From Sistotremastrum niveocremeum HHB9708 (Eukaryota > Basidiomycota > Agaricomycetes > Sistotremastrales > Sistotremastraceae), in NCBI GenBank assembly GCA_001630475.1, contig KV419440.1:62001-126000 (forward strand): 64,000 bases of DNA, read 5' to 3'. Positions 23,630 through 34,956 of the stretch are shown one piece after another. The notes under the pieces were generated by a model, which had not been told where the DNA came from, did no database searches, and worked only from the letters and a program-made list of their open reading frames with translations. A program made the position numbers and the translations under genes. How positions within the stretch are numbered: position 1 is the first letter of the stretch; every line of letters begins with the position of its first letter.

Positions 23630-25398
23630 CTAAGCTTCTGCACCCATCGTTACAGCCAGTGCGAAGCCATTATAAAGATTCGGAGATCGCACCACCGGCA
23701 AGGCTCTCTGACCTGGACGATGGAAGGGATTGACCGTGACTGGATGTCGTCTTTCTTTGAGTAGACTGGTCATCCCTTCAGATCCTGGCTCGAATGCACT
23801 GCGCCATTCATGGGAAGCGGCAAGGCGCATGCCTGGCAATGCCTTGGCCAGCTGGTCAATGGATTGTTCAGCATATTCCGTGATGGCAAATGGAATATCA
23901 AATCTAAGGAATCATATGAGTACACCTCAAAACATAAGGAAAATGTATGCTAAACGAACATTGCGCTCATCACCACGGGATCGCCCCACTCGGGGTATGT
24001 CAGTATTCCTGCGTTGAGGCCGACCAGTGCATCGGGGAATTTCACCGGACCAGACCTGGTGATAATCGTAGTCCGGTTCCAGCTCTCACTTTCAGAATGT
24101 AGCCGGATCTTCAGCGAGCCGCCGCCAGAAACTTTCGGTGCTTTGTACTCCCAGACAGTGTCTTGGGTGGCCAAAGGTGCAGAAGCTTCCTTTCGAGCAC
24201 GATTTACCAGAGCATACACCGGTTTTCCGAAGAAAATGATGGTCAAGTCAGTATTCGGGAGTAGTAAGGCGAGTTCGGAGAATCTAGAGAGTTGACGTCA
24301 CGATTACCTAGTAACGAAGGGTAAGAGAATTGGGAGTTACAGTGGCAAAAAATTTAGCTCAACCTGCGCACCAAGATAATGTATCGTGAGCTCTTGTCGA
24401 TCGGTCGCTGAGCTCGAAGGATCCACCAAATCCAATACTGAAGTGATCAAATAGTAGACTGAAAGTGGAAAATCCATGAGGAGCGCTGCTGGAGACGCCA
24501 GGTCCAATCCTCTCCACTCATACCAGGATTTCCAATCTTTGACTTGACCCGGAGAAGGTTTTGTCGGTGGATGATAGTCCTCGTCGAAAAATAGTCGAGG
24601 GACTAGATCAGTGTCCTTGAACTTCCAAGCATCGACATCTAAAGGCCACTCGGAGCCTAGAAGCACTTCTCCGTGTACATAACCAACAGTAGAGTTACTC
24701 GGCAGTCCCTCCTTTCTGACCTTGATCATGGTTGGGGAGTCATCGTGAGGACGGCGACCTCCGGGTACAGACCAATATCCGAACTTTGGGCCTGAACCCA
24801 GAACTTTGAATCTAGCTTTCAGGAGATCGTGTGGACAAGTCCCGTCGGTCTCGAGGCGAGACCAAGGAAAATGTTTGAGCTCGGCTTGGAAGTATGGGAT
24901 ACGTTTCATATATTCCTGTTGATGGTCAGTGGGTCAGTGGCATCCATCTGATGCACAGGAATCTCACTTTATTCAGTGCACACAACTCTTTATGTGCAGG
25001 AGCGCGTGGCATTGGGCCTGCCTTCCAGTCCTCCCCGTGGCATTTCTTGCTGCAATACACAACTGCTTTACAGCCACCTAGAAAGTGTCAGAAGATAGGA
25101 GATGATACAAGTCAATGCATACTGCAAACGAGGGCTTTTTCGCAGTGTTTTGAGCATCTCAGACACTATGGGAGTCAGTATGGGTAGAATACTAATGAAG
25201 AATTCAACTCGAAATCGGGTGGCATACCTGAGCGGCAACTCCAAAATCTAGGCGAGCGAGAGCTTTCTCATCTCCCGACTTTTCTGCGCGTTCTAAATCT
25301 TGCGCGCCCTGTATATACATTTTGAAAGGATCGGAGAGCATTTCCTGAAGTCCTGGAATTTCGGCGAGAGCGGCCATGAGCTTGGCGTTGGAAAACAT
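23630..25398 (-). CDS. MYND zinc-finger / MSS51-C-like protein, copy 3
   Basis: Exons on the minus strand: 25228-25398, 25123-25165, 24968-25077, 24341-24915, 23960-24283, 23630-23903 (498 residues). MYND finger: CLRCSKHCEKALVC, CKAVVYCSKKCHGEDWK, HKELC. The C-terminal domain is aligned throughout with copy 1 (LTIHYLGAQVELNFLPL, MTIIFFGKPV, ALVGLNAGILTYPEW, VNPFHRPGQRALP). It differs from copies 1 and 2 by a longer N-terminus (57 against 47 codons in exon 1) and a different final segment (ALAVTMGAEA), so it is the oldest branch of the three. Intact; function unknown. Confidence 0.75.
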
Positions 25399-25653
25399 GT
25401 TGAACGATTGAATGATGCTCTATCAGCGTTTTGAATAGGTTCAAGTTTTATACTGGGTGGAGGAATGAATCAAAAAAATGGCTGAGACAGTAAGAGGGAG
25501 GCAAAGGACGGAGTCTTCGGACTTCGAAATCTATGAACGGTTTGCGCCGAACCACCGGAGCGCTCGAGGCACTCATGACCCCTCTGGCAATGGATTGGCT
25601 CTCACGTCCCATCTCTCTATCTAACCATCATCTGGACGTCGTCTCTGCATGCC

Positions 25654-26583
25654 ATGGCTGATTTTCCCCCAGAGATTTGGCGTCAGATCGCCCTCATCTT
25701 GTATCAGCACGACAGAAAACACGCCGTCAGCCTTTTGCAGACTCATCCATCATTGGCAGAGATGTGCGTGCCCCGGAACCATATCTACATCACGACGCTG
25801 AGTCTTTCGTATAGAATACGCCCCATACTGTACCATATCGTTGTACTGCATACTCGCGAAAAGGTTGAGGAGTTTCTTCAAAACCGGCCTCCAAGTGCAT
25901 TTCTTGGGATCAGGCACCTCCTACTGCCCTCGTATACTCCTCACGATCGCAGTTTGTTAACAAAGTGCGAAAATGTCGAGAACCTTTGCATAAAGAATAC
26001 CGGAGAATCGGATCCCTATGACATACCCAGTGACGGGGCTGTCGACCCCGCCCCAACACAAGTCACTGTCGTCAACTCAAGATGGTATGAAATCCCCCGC
26101 ATCTCTGAGCACGGGGTCATAAAGCCATCTTTCGTCCGGTCATGCACTCATCTCACTCTTTACTGGCACGACAATTTATTACCGACTCTGGCTAAAATCG
26201 GCCACCTCTCTCATATCTGTGTCTGGCTTGACCCTCGTGTCATCATGAACAACGAAGAGAAGTTGACCAAAGCGGTCACTTCGTTCGTCGCCAAAAAGGG
26301 GAAGTCATTCCAGTTTCTTGTGCTTTACTTGAAAGGTTCTTGGTACGGTGCCTCGGAAACGATACAAGGAATCATTCATGGGCCGCCTTTGGCTTCTGAA
26401 CTCAGTGATAAGTTGTATCGTGTGGCTATCGTATCAAGGGGGTCGAGCTACATAGGTGAATGGGAGTGGGAAGAAGCGGCAAGAGAGAGAGAAAAGGCAA
26501 CCATATGGGAGTTCGCCACAAAACGGCTTGATATTGTAAAGAATTGGAACTCTTCCTCATCTGCGCGCCACTCGAGGAGGTAA
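25654..26583 (+). CDS. F-box-like protein, single exon
   Basis: An uninterrupted frame of 309 residues. The N-terminus MADFPPEIWRQIALILYQHDR resembles a degenerate F-box (PPEIW.QI), and the rest is typical of intronless agaricomycete F-box-like proteins with no recognised substrate domain. It is not obviously related to the four-exon F-box family at 2.7-7.3 kb. It is divergent from MYND copy 3, with 255 bp between the starts. The C-terminus is charged (EWEWEEAAREREK). Confidence 0.6.
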   Translation: MADFPPEIWRQIALILYQHDRKHAVSLLQTHPSLAEMCVPRNHIYITTLSLSYRIRPILYHIVVLHTREKVEEFLQNRPPSAFLGIRHLLLPSYTPHDRSLLTKCENVENLCIKNTGESDPYDIPSDGAVDPAPTQVTVVNSRWYEIPRISEHGVIKPSFVRSCTHLTLYWHDNLLPTLAKIGHLSHICVWLDPRVIMNNEEKLTKAVTSFVAKKGKSFQFLVLYLKGSWYGASETIQGIIHGPPLASELSDKLYRVAIVSRGSSYIGEWEWEEAAREREKATIWEFATKRLDIVKNWNSSSSARHSRR

Positions 26584-27484
26584 TTACGAAAATAGTTTCT
26601 CAGCTCACTATCACCACCCCCTCTTCTGTACTAGTAGTCTTGATGAGTCCTAGTCTTTAGGTTTCGGAGAAGTCCCGTGTTGTCGGATATTATCGGTAGT
26701 GTCAGGGACTACTGAGCAACCACCATTGCCGTGATTGGAGGGTTTCCGGTGTACCATGAGTGGGTTAGAAAAGTATGCAGTATACGAAGAATTGAATATA
26801 AATATTGCTGCTAACTTAAGGAAGGCGAAGAAGAGCATCCGGGTACCGATCGGCTCTTTCTTCCAACGTAACCAAGCCATGCCCAGACTTGAGCAGCTTG
26901 ACTCTGGGAGCTGCTCCCAGCGCCGTAGCTCTCTTAACTCGACTTTCAGACTTTTTGTAAATCCATCCTTTTCACGGCCTGAAAGCGGCGATTTGGTCAC
27001 CAAAGTCTTCAACCAATTGCAACTTACCGCGGTACCGGGCCAGGCGGGCCTCAGGACATGCCCAAAAGCCGAGCTTCAATACCAAACCTAAGACCCCTTC
27101 TAGCCCGTACTAAAAACGGCAATCGATGTATACAAGCGTGATTCGCATGCTCCGAGAGACTAACTTAATTGTCACTAGACTGGAGGCTTCAAATTCGCCA
27201 TCCGACTCAGCGATCGAGAGTTGCCGATCTGTTGCTTGAGGTTATGCCCTGTGTCTCAGATGCCGAGGATCCAGCTCTTATTTCTCTGTTTCAATACGAC
27301 TCCAACTTATTTCGTGGATGACAGCCTGATCAGCGCTCAGCGACGACGTCGACATTGATGACGCACCAGTAACTGCGGAGTGTTCGAGCTTCGCGCTCCA
27401 GCGACCATATCTCACTTACACAGTACTTGAGGCGCATGGTCTCGCAGAACATACTCAACCATATTACCAGCTCCTCCGCTTCCC
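26584..27484. other. Gene-free 0.9 kb upstream of the hemerythrin gene
   Basis: Overlapping frames of about 120 codons on both strands (26650-27091) mirror each other and match no family I know. I see no splice pattern or repeat. Treated as intergenic or decayed sequence. Confidence 0.35.
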
Positions 27485-28240
27485 ATGTCATCTAAAGCTT
27501 TGACCCAGACGATTGTCAACGATCATCATGAGGTCTGTCGTCTTTATCTTGACCATTCACGAAAGACTCATCGTCATATGATCCTAGATGTATGAGTACC
27601 ATGACAAATACATACGTGCCGCTGGAGACAAAGCCACTCAGGAAATGTGGGGGCGTCAGATAACTTGGGAAGTTGCAACGTAACGTTTTATGATTCTTCT
27701 GTGGTCCGATCGTCGTTACTGAGTGAAGCATAGCCATGTAGTCGCGGAAGAGATCGTCGTCTTTCCTCTCATAGAGAAGCATCTTGGGTCGGAAGGAACC
27801 GCAAGTACCAACAAACATCTAGAACAGCACCGCGAAATCAAAACCCTTCTACGCCATCTTGCCGATTTCCACCCTTCAACCCCTCAATATGATCAGGTAC
27901 TGGAAGACTTGATGAAGAATTTGAGAGCGCATAATGAAGAAGAAGAAGCCAAAAATCTGCCTGCTCTTGAAGCCGAAATGACAAGCGAACAAAGTCTAAG
28001 TGCTGCAAAGGCTTTCCAGAGGAAAAGACATTTTGTTCCTACGCGGTATGTTGTATCTGGTTTTAGTATTATTTTTTGACCTTGGACTGACGTACATTTG
28101 GTAACAGAGCGCACCCAAATTCTTCACAGTCCCATGGGGGCCGCTTTGAGACAGTCGCCGCCTTTTTGGAAGCGCCGTGGGACAAGCTGAAGGATCAGTG
28201 GGTCCCATTTCCAACGACGGAGATGATAGCTGTGCCGTAG
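27485..28240 (+). CDS. Hemerythrin HHE-domain protein
   Basis: Exons 27485-27532, 27588-27679, 27734-28045 and 28108-28240 (194 residues). The four-helix metal-binding pattern is visible: IVNDHHEMYEYHDKYI, RQITWEVATHVVAEEIVVFP, LEQHREIKTLLRHL and LMKNLRAHNEEEEAKNLPAL, supplying the His and Glu ligands for a di-iron or single-metal site. Fungal HHE proteins are soluble, and roles in metal, nitric-oxide or redox handling are proposed for relatives. The C-terminal extension (HGGRFETVAAFLEAPWDKL) is common in fungal members. The first exon supplies only 16 residues, including the first HH-E pair, so a prediction starting in exon 2 or 3 would lose key ligands. Confidence 0.82.
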
Positions 28241-28850
28241 CATCCTGCAAGAACGCGGTGAGTGGTCGGTAACGACTAGTATAAGAAAGGATTGGATATG
28301 AGTTCCTGAAATGAGTAGGTGTCTGGGTTCAACAGTGTATTCGCGTTTCGTAGTATCTATGTTAGCAGGTGGAAATTCTCATCGAAATCCTCTGACTCAC
28401 TTGCTTCTGACCACAGCCTAAGTCAAAATGATCGGACGTACTCTCATGCTGAACCGCGAGGACGCCCATAATCGATCCCAGATGCTTATTTTACCATCTT
28501 CTCATACGTGCACCTATACCAATCTTCTTGTAGTATTTTATTCAATTGAGAATAATCCTGAACAGTCAGTCTCGCGTCCTGTTGCCCTACATTTGTGGAC
28601 GGAACGATTCGACGGAAAGAAACTCGACACTAACTAAAGTGACGCAAGACGCGTCGCGATCGGTGTGACGAATGTGACAGGCGCGTCCCATCCTTCCTTC
28701 CTGCTCTGTAGCTCGACCAGGACTGCCTGGGCTCCTATCTGACTTATTTCAACCATTTGAGAACCTCTCTTATCTATCAGTCTATTTTCATCGCTACGCT
28801 ATCCATCGAAACACCAACATCCATCCCACTCGTAGTCAAGCATCCCAAGC
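28241..28850. other. Intergenic, no gene seen
   Basis: About 610 bp between the hemerythrin gene and the BRCT gene. One 69-codon frame (28428-28637) has no family resemblance. A CT-rich promoter-like stretch (28740-28840) precedes the next gene. Confidence 0.4.
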
Positions 28851-31800
28851 ATGCGCAAGGGCCATGGTTCGACCAAGGTTAGTACACATAACTGGATACC
28901 AACGATAGGAATTGAACTGCTTTTAGGTGCCCAATGTCAAGCTCAGACCAGCGCCTCCAAAAGCACCCGTCAAGAACGTTGCGTCGAGCTCGAAACGACC
29001 CGCAGCTATAACAGAGGATGAAGAGCCATCCGAGCTACCAGCAAGGAAAAGAGTATCTGAAAAACCTTTCGCAAACCTCTACATAACTATGACGGGTGTA
29101 ATTGACAAGGTGAGCTATGTGTAGACTTGAACCAGGATTTGTCTCACTTTGCCTTGTAGGGCGAGATGACTCAAATGGCTACCGCTCTCGGAGCAGGATA
29201 CGAGCCTCATCTTACGGACATTACCACACATTTACTCGCAACTGAACCGGGAAGCGCGAAGTACAGAGTGTCGTTGGAGCGAAGAATCGTGATCATGAGT
29301 CCCGAATGGGTCCGAGATTCTCATAGGATATGGTTGGAAGGTGGCTCTGTGGATTTGAAGGAGGTGAGCAATCGTGACCTTCATCACGCAGCCCTCTCTC
29401 ATAAAACTTCCAGAGCATCCGTAAACATCGACTACCAATATTCTCTGCTGTCCGAGTATCGGTCACTGGCGTTCCTTTGGAGGACCGACAGAGACTGGCC
29501 AATATAATTGCGGAGGAGAAAGGCACGTACATGAAGGCAGTCACCAAGAATGATCCACCCACCCACCTTTTATGTGGACCCGATGTGGAGGAGGATGCCC
29601 CCAAGGTCAAATGGGCTAAGGGTCATAACGAGAGTAGGAACGGCAATAAAGTTTGGGTGCTATGGGACGAGTGGTTTTGGGATTGTGTGGCGTTCGGAGG
29701 TGATCTTCAATTCTTCTTCCCCTGTCAACATCCTCTCATACTGTCTGCCAGGTCGTTTCCCGGAAGAAGAGTATGAGATCACCAAACCGCGACCCAAACG
29801 AAAGATGTTCGTTCCGCGTACGTGACCCATAGCATGTCGCCGTTATTATAGCTAACGATATTGCAGCGCCTCCCCCCAAGCCTACCACCAGCACGCAACC
29901 GACACCCGCCGCCCCCATACCGTCAACCTCGATCCTTGAAGTAACCGATGTCGAAGAGGTGGCTCCCCTTCCCCCCTCACAAGCAAGTATTGCAGGCTCT
30001 GCCAAAATCCTTGAAGGCATCTTCAAATGTCGAAAAGACTGGAAAATCAGCGACGGGAAAATGTTGCAACAGATCAAGCCCTCGTCGACCGTCGACCTAG
30101 AACATGAGAGCCCTTCGCTGGTCGATGTCAAAGGAAAAGGGAAGGCATTAGATGTTGATGAGAAGCCAGCTCTTCAGCGCATCGCGTCTAGGTCAAATGC
30201 TTTCGACAAAACCGAAAATCGCGAACGACCAATGCAGCGAGTTAATTCTATCGCCGTATTCGGTGCGAACAAGGCAGCTTTTGCTCCTCCCAAGATATTT
30301 GAGAACAAGGCGTTCGTGTTGCTTGGAGAAGCTAAGGCCGCAAACGTCATCAAGTCGATCGTGGACCGCGGTGGAAACGTCGTTCTGGAATCTGAAATGT
30401 CTACTGCTGATTTCATTGTTGAGCGACTCTCAAGGTATTCACTCAGAATCTCTACTATTCATGGTGACTGAATATTTGCAGGGGGGCGGCCTACTCTCAA
30501 TCAGCGTCGGACACGATTCGCAAGAAAATTCGAACAGAATGCTGGCTGGAACAATGTCTGTATACGGATACCATATGTGACCCTCAAGATCACCCCCTCT
30601 TCAAACCGCTCCAATTCCCACTACCTTTCCCTGGTGCTGACAAGCTGGTCGTGAATGTTACTGGTCTGGAGGCCGAACAGTTCCACTGGGTGAAGCGCGT
30701 CGTCAACGTCATCGGTAAGCCTATTTTATTTTCTATACGAATTATGTCTGACTGAGCATGCGCTGAAGGCGGCTCGGCTCCTGACAAGCTCACCCGGAAA
30801 TCTACACATCTCATCTGCGCATCTGAATCGGGCCCCAAATACGAGAAGGCGATAGAGTGGGGCGTCAAAGTCGTCGACATCGAATGGCTATGGAACATCG
30901 TGCGGACTGGCTCGTTGTCCGGAGTTCCCGAACCTCCTCCACTAGAGAAGAGCTCCTTTGAGATTTCGTCTTTCTCGCTATTGTCCACGAGTACTCTCCT
31001 CCGTGAACGCTCTAGTGGAAGCAAGGAATCCGACGCTATGGCTGACATCACTAATGGTGCGTATCTGTTTCAGTCGCTGTGGCATGTGTTGACCGAAGTA
31101 TAGATCAAAGCTCGCATTCTAGGTTCGACAGTAGCACCGCATCTAGTTCGTCAAAAGGTTCGAAGCCTCTGGCTCGGACCACCACGGCGCTCGACGAAGA
31201 AGACATGGGGTTCAGCTTCGGAAGTGCCGGGATTCTCAACAGCTCTTCGCCGAAGAGACCACGCCTGGAACCTTCCGCTTCTTCCTCGTCTTTCTTCACC
31301 AAGAATGCCCAAGGCAAAACAAGCGCGCCAGTCAAGGCAAACTCTACTACGACAGGACTCCAACGCGCTTCGACAGTGGTGCCATCTTCTATGTCGCCTT
31401 CTCCTCATAAACTCGCTCAAAGCTCATCATTCGACCCCTCGAGCTCCAAGCCACCGTCACGGAGCGATAGCGGACAGAAGATGCTCAAGCACACTTTGAC
31501 TGATTTACTCGTGAGCAGCAATGCTGGAGATGATTCACCGGCGACGGAGAATGATCCTCGACCTTCAAAGCGTGCGAGGCCCGGTCGAGTGAAGGTATGC
31601 TATGTAACACTTTCAGTTAAATCAATGTAGCTAACTCGTTTCTCAGTCATCAAATTCCGTGTTTTCCTCTTCGCCGACGAAGTCGATGGACCGGGTCTTC
31701 AATTTTGATGTGAAGACCCGTACTGCCCGAAGTCCTGTAGCTACGCCCGCACCTCCTGTTGAAACCTCCGCGGATGGAGAGAAGAACGAGAGCATGCTAA

Positions 31801-32018
31801 TTACGTATGAGGACCCGTCGCAGAACGTGGAGAAGGAGCGCCTTCTTAATCTCCTTCAGGGAAAGAAAGCTCAGTCTCCTTCGCCGCCTAAAGCATCCCC
31901 TAAAGCGAAAAGCACATCAGCTTCCAGTACTGCTAGCGTCGTCCGCGCAACTGCGCCGAGAAGAGGTCCGCGACCAAATCCAAGGACGTCAGTGCCCAAG
32001 CCGAAGCCAGGTTTCTAG
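28851..32018 (+). CDS. DPB11: Four-BRCT replication/checkpoint protein (Dpb11/Rad4/TopBP1-like)
   Basis: Ten exons: 28851-28877, 28927-29109, 29160-29363, 29414-29699, 29752-29817, 29867-30434, 30482-30714, 30769-31056, 31104-31594, 31647-32018 (905 residues). Two BRCT pairs: BRCT1 about 55-140 (LYITMTGVIDKGEM, VIMSPEWVRDSHRIW), BRCT2 about 148-265 (VRVSVTGVPLEDR, VWVLWDEWFWDC), BRCT3 about 395-475 (NKAFVLLGEAKA, TECWLEQCLY) and BRCT4 about 497-575 (LVVNVTGLEAE, VKVVDIEWLWNIV). This is the arrangement of yeast Dpb11 and fission yeast Rad4/Cut5, scaffolds that bind phosphorylated Sld3/Sld2 and the 9-1-1 clamp to start replication and activate the ATR kinase. The C-terminal 330 residues are disordered, with SP/TP sites and basic PKPKP patches. 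Intron 7 ends in AAG. Confidence 0.82.
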
Positions 32019-32123
32019 TGAAATATATCTTTTGCTGTACCCCATCTTCTATCTTCTATAGCTATATCTGTAATTATGTGTAGTTTAAATAGGCCGTGTT
32101 GGCCAAAGATATTGACAAGGGAA

Positions 32124-34424
32124 ATGAACGAGGCCCTCCTGTCTACGTCGGACGCACGACAAGCGTTTGATGCCGATACATCGACGTCGAATCGACGAAC
32201 GTCGGAGCCTCGATTTTCAAGTTCTCTTGCTCTTCTACCACCATCTACCTCTCGCCGATACGCACTTGAACATCTTCCAGTAAACCTCCACCTGGCCACG
32301 TACCTTCTACATTCTTGCTTTTCATCTTTCGGAGGCAGAAGTTGCAGTCACGGTCGCACATACGCAATAATTCGCCACATCAAATCAGGCCGTACTTTCA
32401 TCTCATCGTCCCGGTATGCCATTTTTCGACCCGATATTGTATGTTCAATAACATGCGAATTGTTTCAGGCCCTCGATCTCGCAATGGAGCCTCAGGGTGC
32501 CCCGAATGAAAATACGACCTACAACCGATACAAAGCCGATCACACTACATCATTAATCTGGCATGTCTTAGCGTGTCTCCCTACTTGTCCTTCTCTTCTC
32601 CGGGTCCCTATACTCGCGACATTAGCGGGAATCGCTGTAGAAGCAACCTTAGGTCTCGATGTCAAGGTCGTCACTCTTTTGTCGAATGGCTTGCATGACG
32701 CGCTGCACTCTCATGCGCTGAATACGACCGAACTTAAACCTTTGTGGCACATGGTCTGGACTTCTCTGGGGAAATTGTTCGACACGGTCATACACGTTAC
32801 GGGGGACAAATCGGAGACATTTTTCACGCATATAGCCCTATGTTTATATCTGGGTGGCCCAAATTCATCAGTCATTCTGAACGATCGGTGCGTTCTAAAT
32901 ACTTTCCTCTCCGTCTATTCTGACCCAGTGATCTAGCTACATACCTCTACTCCTTGAAACCCCTCGCATACATTGGGACACCATCTTTCCGTCCGCAATC
33001 AACGCGCTGCTCATCCAGTGGTACTCGAGGATAATCATAACGTCGCCAGATCACATCTTCGCTCTTACCGAAGGCATCATGAGATTGGTCTCGCATGCAG
33101 CAGCTCGTTCGACGCCGGTTCTCCTCGCTTCAGCGACTACTATCATGTCGTTTTCTATCAGGACGAACAACAAACCTCTCGCGACAAGACTTCTGCAGGC
33201 CGTCGTGCCGGCTCGCCGTGCGCATGGTCGTCTCGATTTCGACTTTCTTTCTACTGTCTTACTCCCTTTGACAACCATGATGTGTACCGGAGGATGGTCC
33301 TTGACCGAAGATTCGCTCGCGCCTTTCTGGAAACAGACTATTGAACACTTTGGACCGGCGCTAGACAAATTGCAGCGGGGTAGCGACTGGATGGTCGTCG
33401 CTCAGTCTTTGACGTATGGAAATTTCGGCTGTGGTCGTCACGAATGCAATGCTTCCATTCTTGATGAAGCAAGCGGTTCAGACGTGAGTTCTATATGCGC
33501 CCATATATGGCCGCCTGATCTAAAGTCGAACTTGCTCAGAGATTTAATGCGAGCGAACTGCAAGCGTTCGAAGTCTGGTTGTCGGCTCGTGGACACATCC
33601 TTCGCTTCTTCAATTTTATTACGAACGCTCTCCTTCGTCAACGAATCCTCGGAAGCTCGCATAACAAGATCTGTGATCTTCTGTTCTTCGAAATCGATTG
33701 CCCTTATTGCGATGAGACCGAGAGCCCCTATGGTGATGCGGACCATGAATCGGCCGCCCAGCCCAACACTACGACGCCCCCTGTATCTCGTCCTAGCTCT
33801 CCGACGCCCTCTACGGAAGACTCAGTGCCGACGTTGTCATCATCATCCTCCGAGGAAGAGGAACCTACTCTCCCTACGCCCATCCCGCATCAAGGCAGTT
33901 TCTCCGCACACTCACCGAAACCCGTCTTTGGCTTGTACGATCAAACACCCGACAGCCCTACTCCTATCTTTACTCCCGGCGTCAAGCGTGCTTTATTATT
34001 GGATCATCTGGAAGCCGCGTATCTCCAATTCCAACGGGCGAAGAAGGCTCGCTTCCATGACGCTGCGGGACGCTCAGACGAATGTACGACGAGTGAGTCT
34101 GACGCCACCTATGAGGAGCAGTCCGAGCAGACCTCCGAAGAGTCAGAGGAGGACGACACAGATTCGAGCGATCAAAATATGGAAGTGGAGGAATCAGAGA
34201 AACGCCGCGAGATGTCTGAGGACTATCAGACTTTCAAGACTCCTCCCCGTATGAGCAAGCGGGATCCGCTAGCTCGATCCGGTACACCAGGAGAATCGAT
34301 GGATCGCTCTTCCCCGACGGACGTCCCGGAGTCGATGAGAGCGGTGCATGTACCTGCTCACCTGTTGTCTGCGTCTAGGAAAGCATTCATGGAGTGGGCA
34401 CGGGCATCGTATCCTTTCAATTAG
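32124..34424 (+). CDS. Unrecognised conserved-looking protein with acidic tail
   Basis: Five exons: 32124-32279, 32339-32413, 32469-32887, 32937-33483, 33540-34424 (693 residues); every junction keeps the frame. I do not recognise the family. Residues 1-480 look folded and helical (RPYFHLIVPALDLAMEPQ, LIWHVLACLPTCPSLLRVP, PRIHWDTIFPSAINALLIQW), with a few Cys/His clusters (GCGRHEC, CPYC) that could bind metal. Residues about 480-693 are low-complexity, very acidic and Ser-rich (SSSSSEEEE, EESEEDD), ending EWARASYPFN. It lies 105 bp downstream of the DPB11-like gene in the same direction. It could be a nuclear protein given the acidic tail, but that is a guess. Confidence 0.6.
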
Positions 34425-34956
34425 TGAGAGCTGGAGCAGTATTGCATTTTCTATCATTATACGTATATTCTTAGTTTTGCTCGTTTCTATCGGTTTGTAT
34501 TCGCATCTGTACTTGATCCAATTCTAGTTTTTGAGAACACCACGTTACACAAGATACTCTGCAAGTCGATAATTGGAAATTTGAGAAGCTTTGAGAGCGT
34601 TCACGGCACTGGAGATAACGGAATACAGACAAGCATGCACAGTGATCAAATAAACTGCTCTGTCTACTCCTACACATCCGACGCTGCAAGCTAGCTGTCG
34701 AAGATCACTTGACGATAATCCGCGAACACAAGGCCTCTCGTGTAGTAACGCGTTCGATGCCGTTTTTGACTTTTGATCTCGGAAACGTACGCGATCAATT
34801 CATGGTGATGCCTTCTATGGATCAGACCAAATGGATCAGACCACGGTAGCTGTGACAGGGCTAATTCGACGGAAAGTCGATCCGCGGTCGAGCATTGCCC
34901 TGAACATCATGACACACAGAAGCATCTGCATGCGAAGTTGAACGAAGAATCCACCA
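34425..34956. other. Convergent intergenic region
   Basis: The 3' flanks of the preceding gene and of the minus-strand F-box gene. No coding signal; AT-rich stretches near 34450-34480. Confidence 0.4.

Noticed and set aside
26650-27091. Opposing 118-120 codon frames
   Set aside because: They mirror each other, show no splice support and no family resemblance.
30590-31051. 153-codon minus-strand frame
   Set aside because: Shadow of DPB11 exons 7-8.
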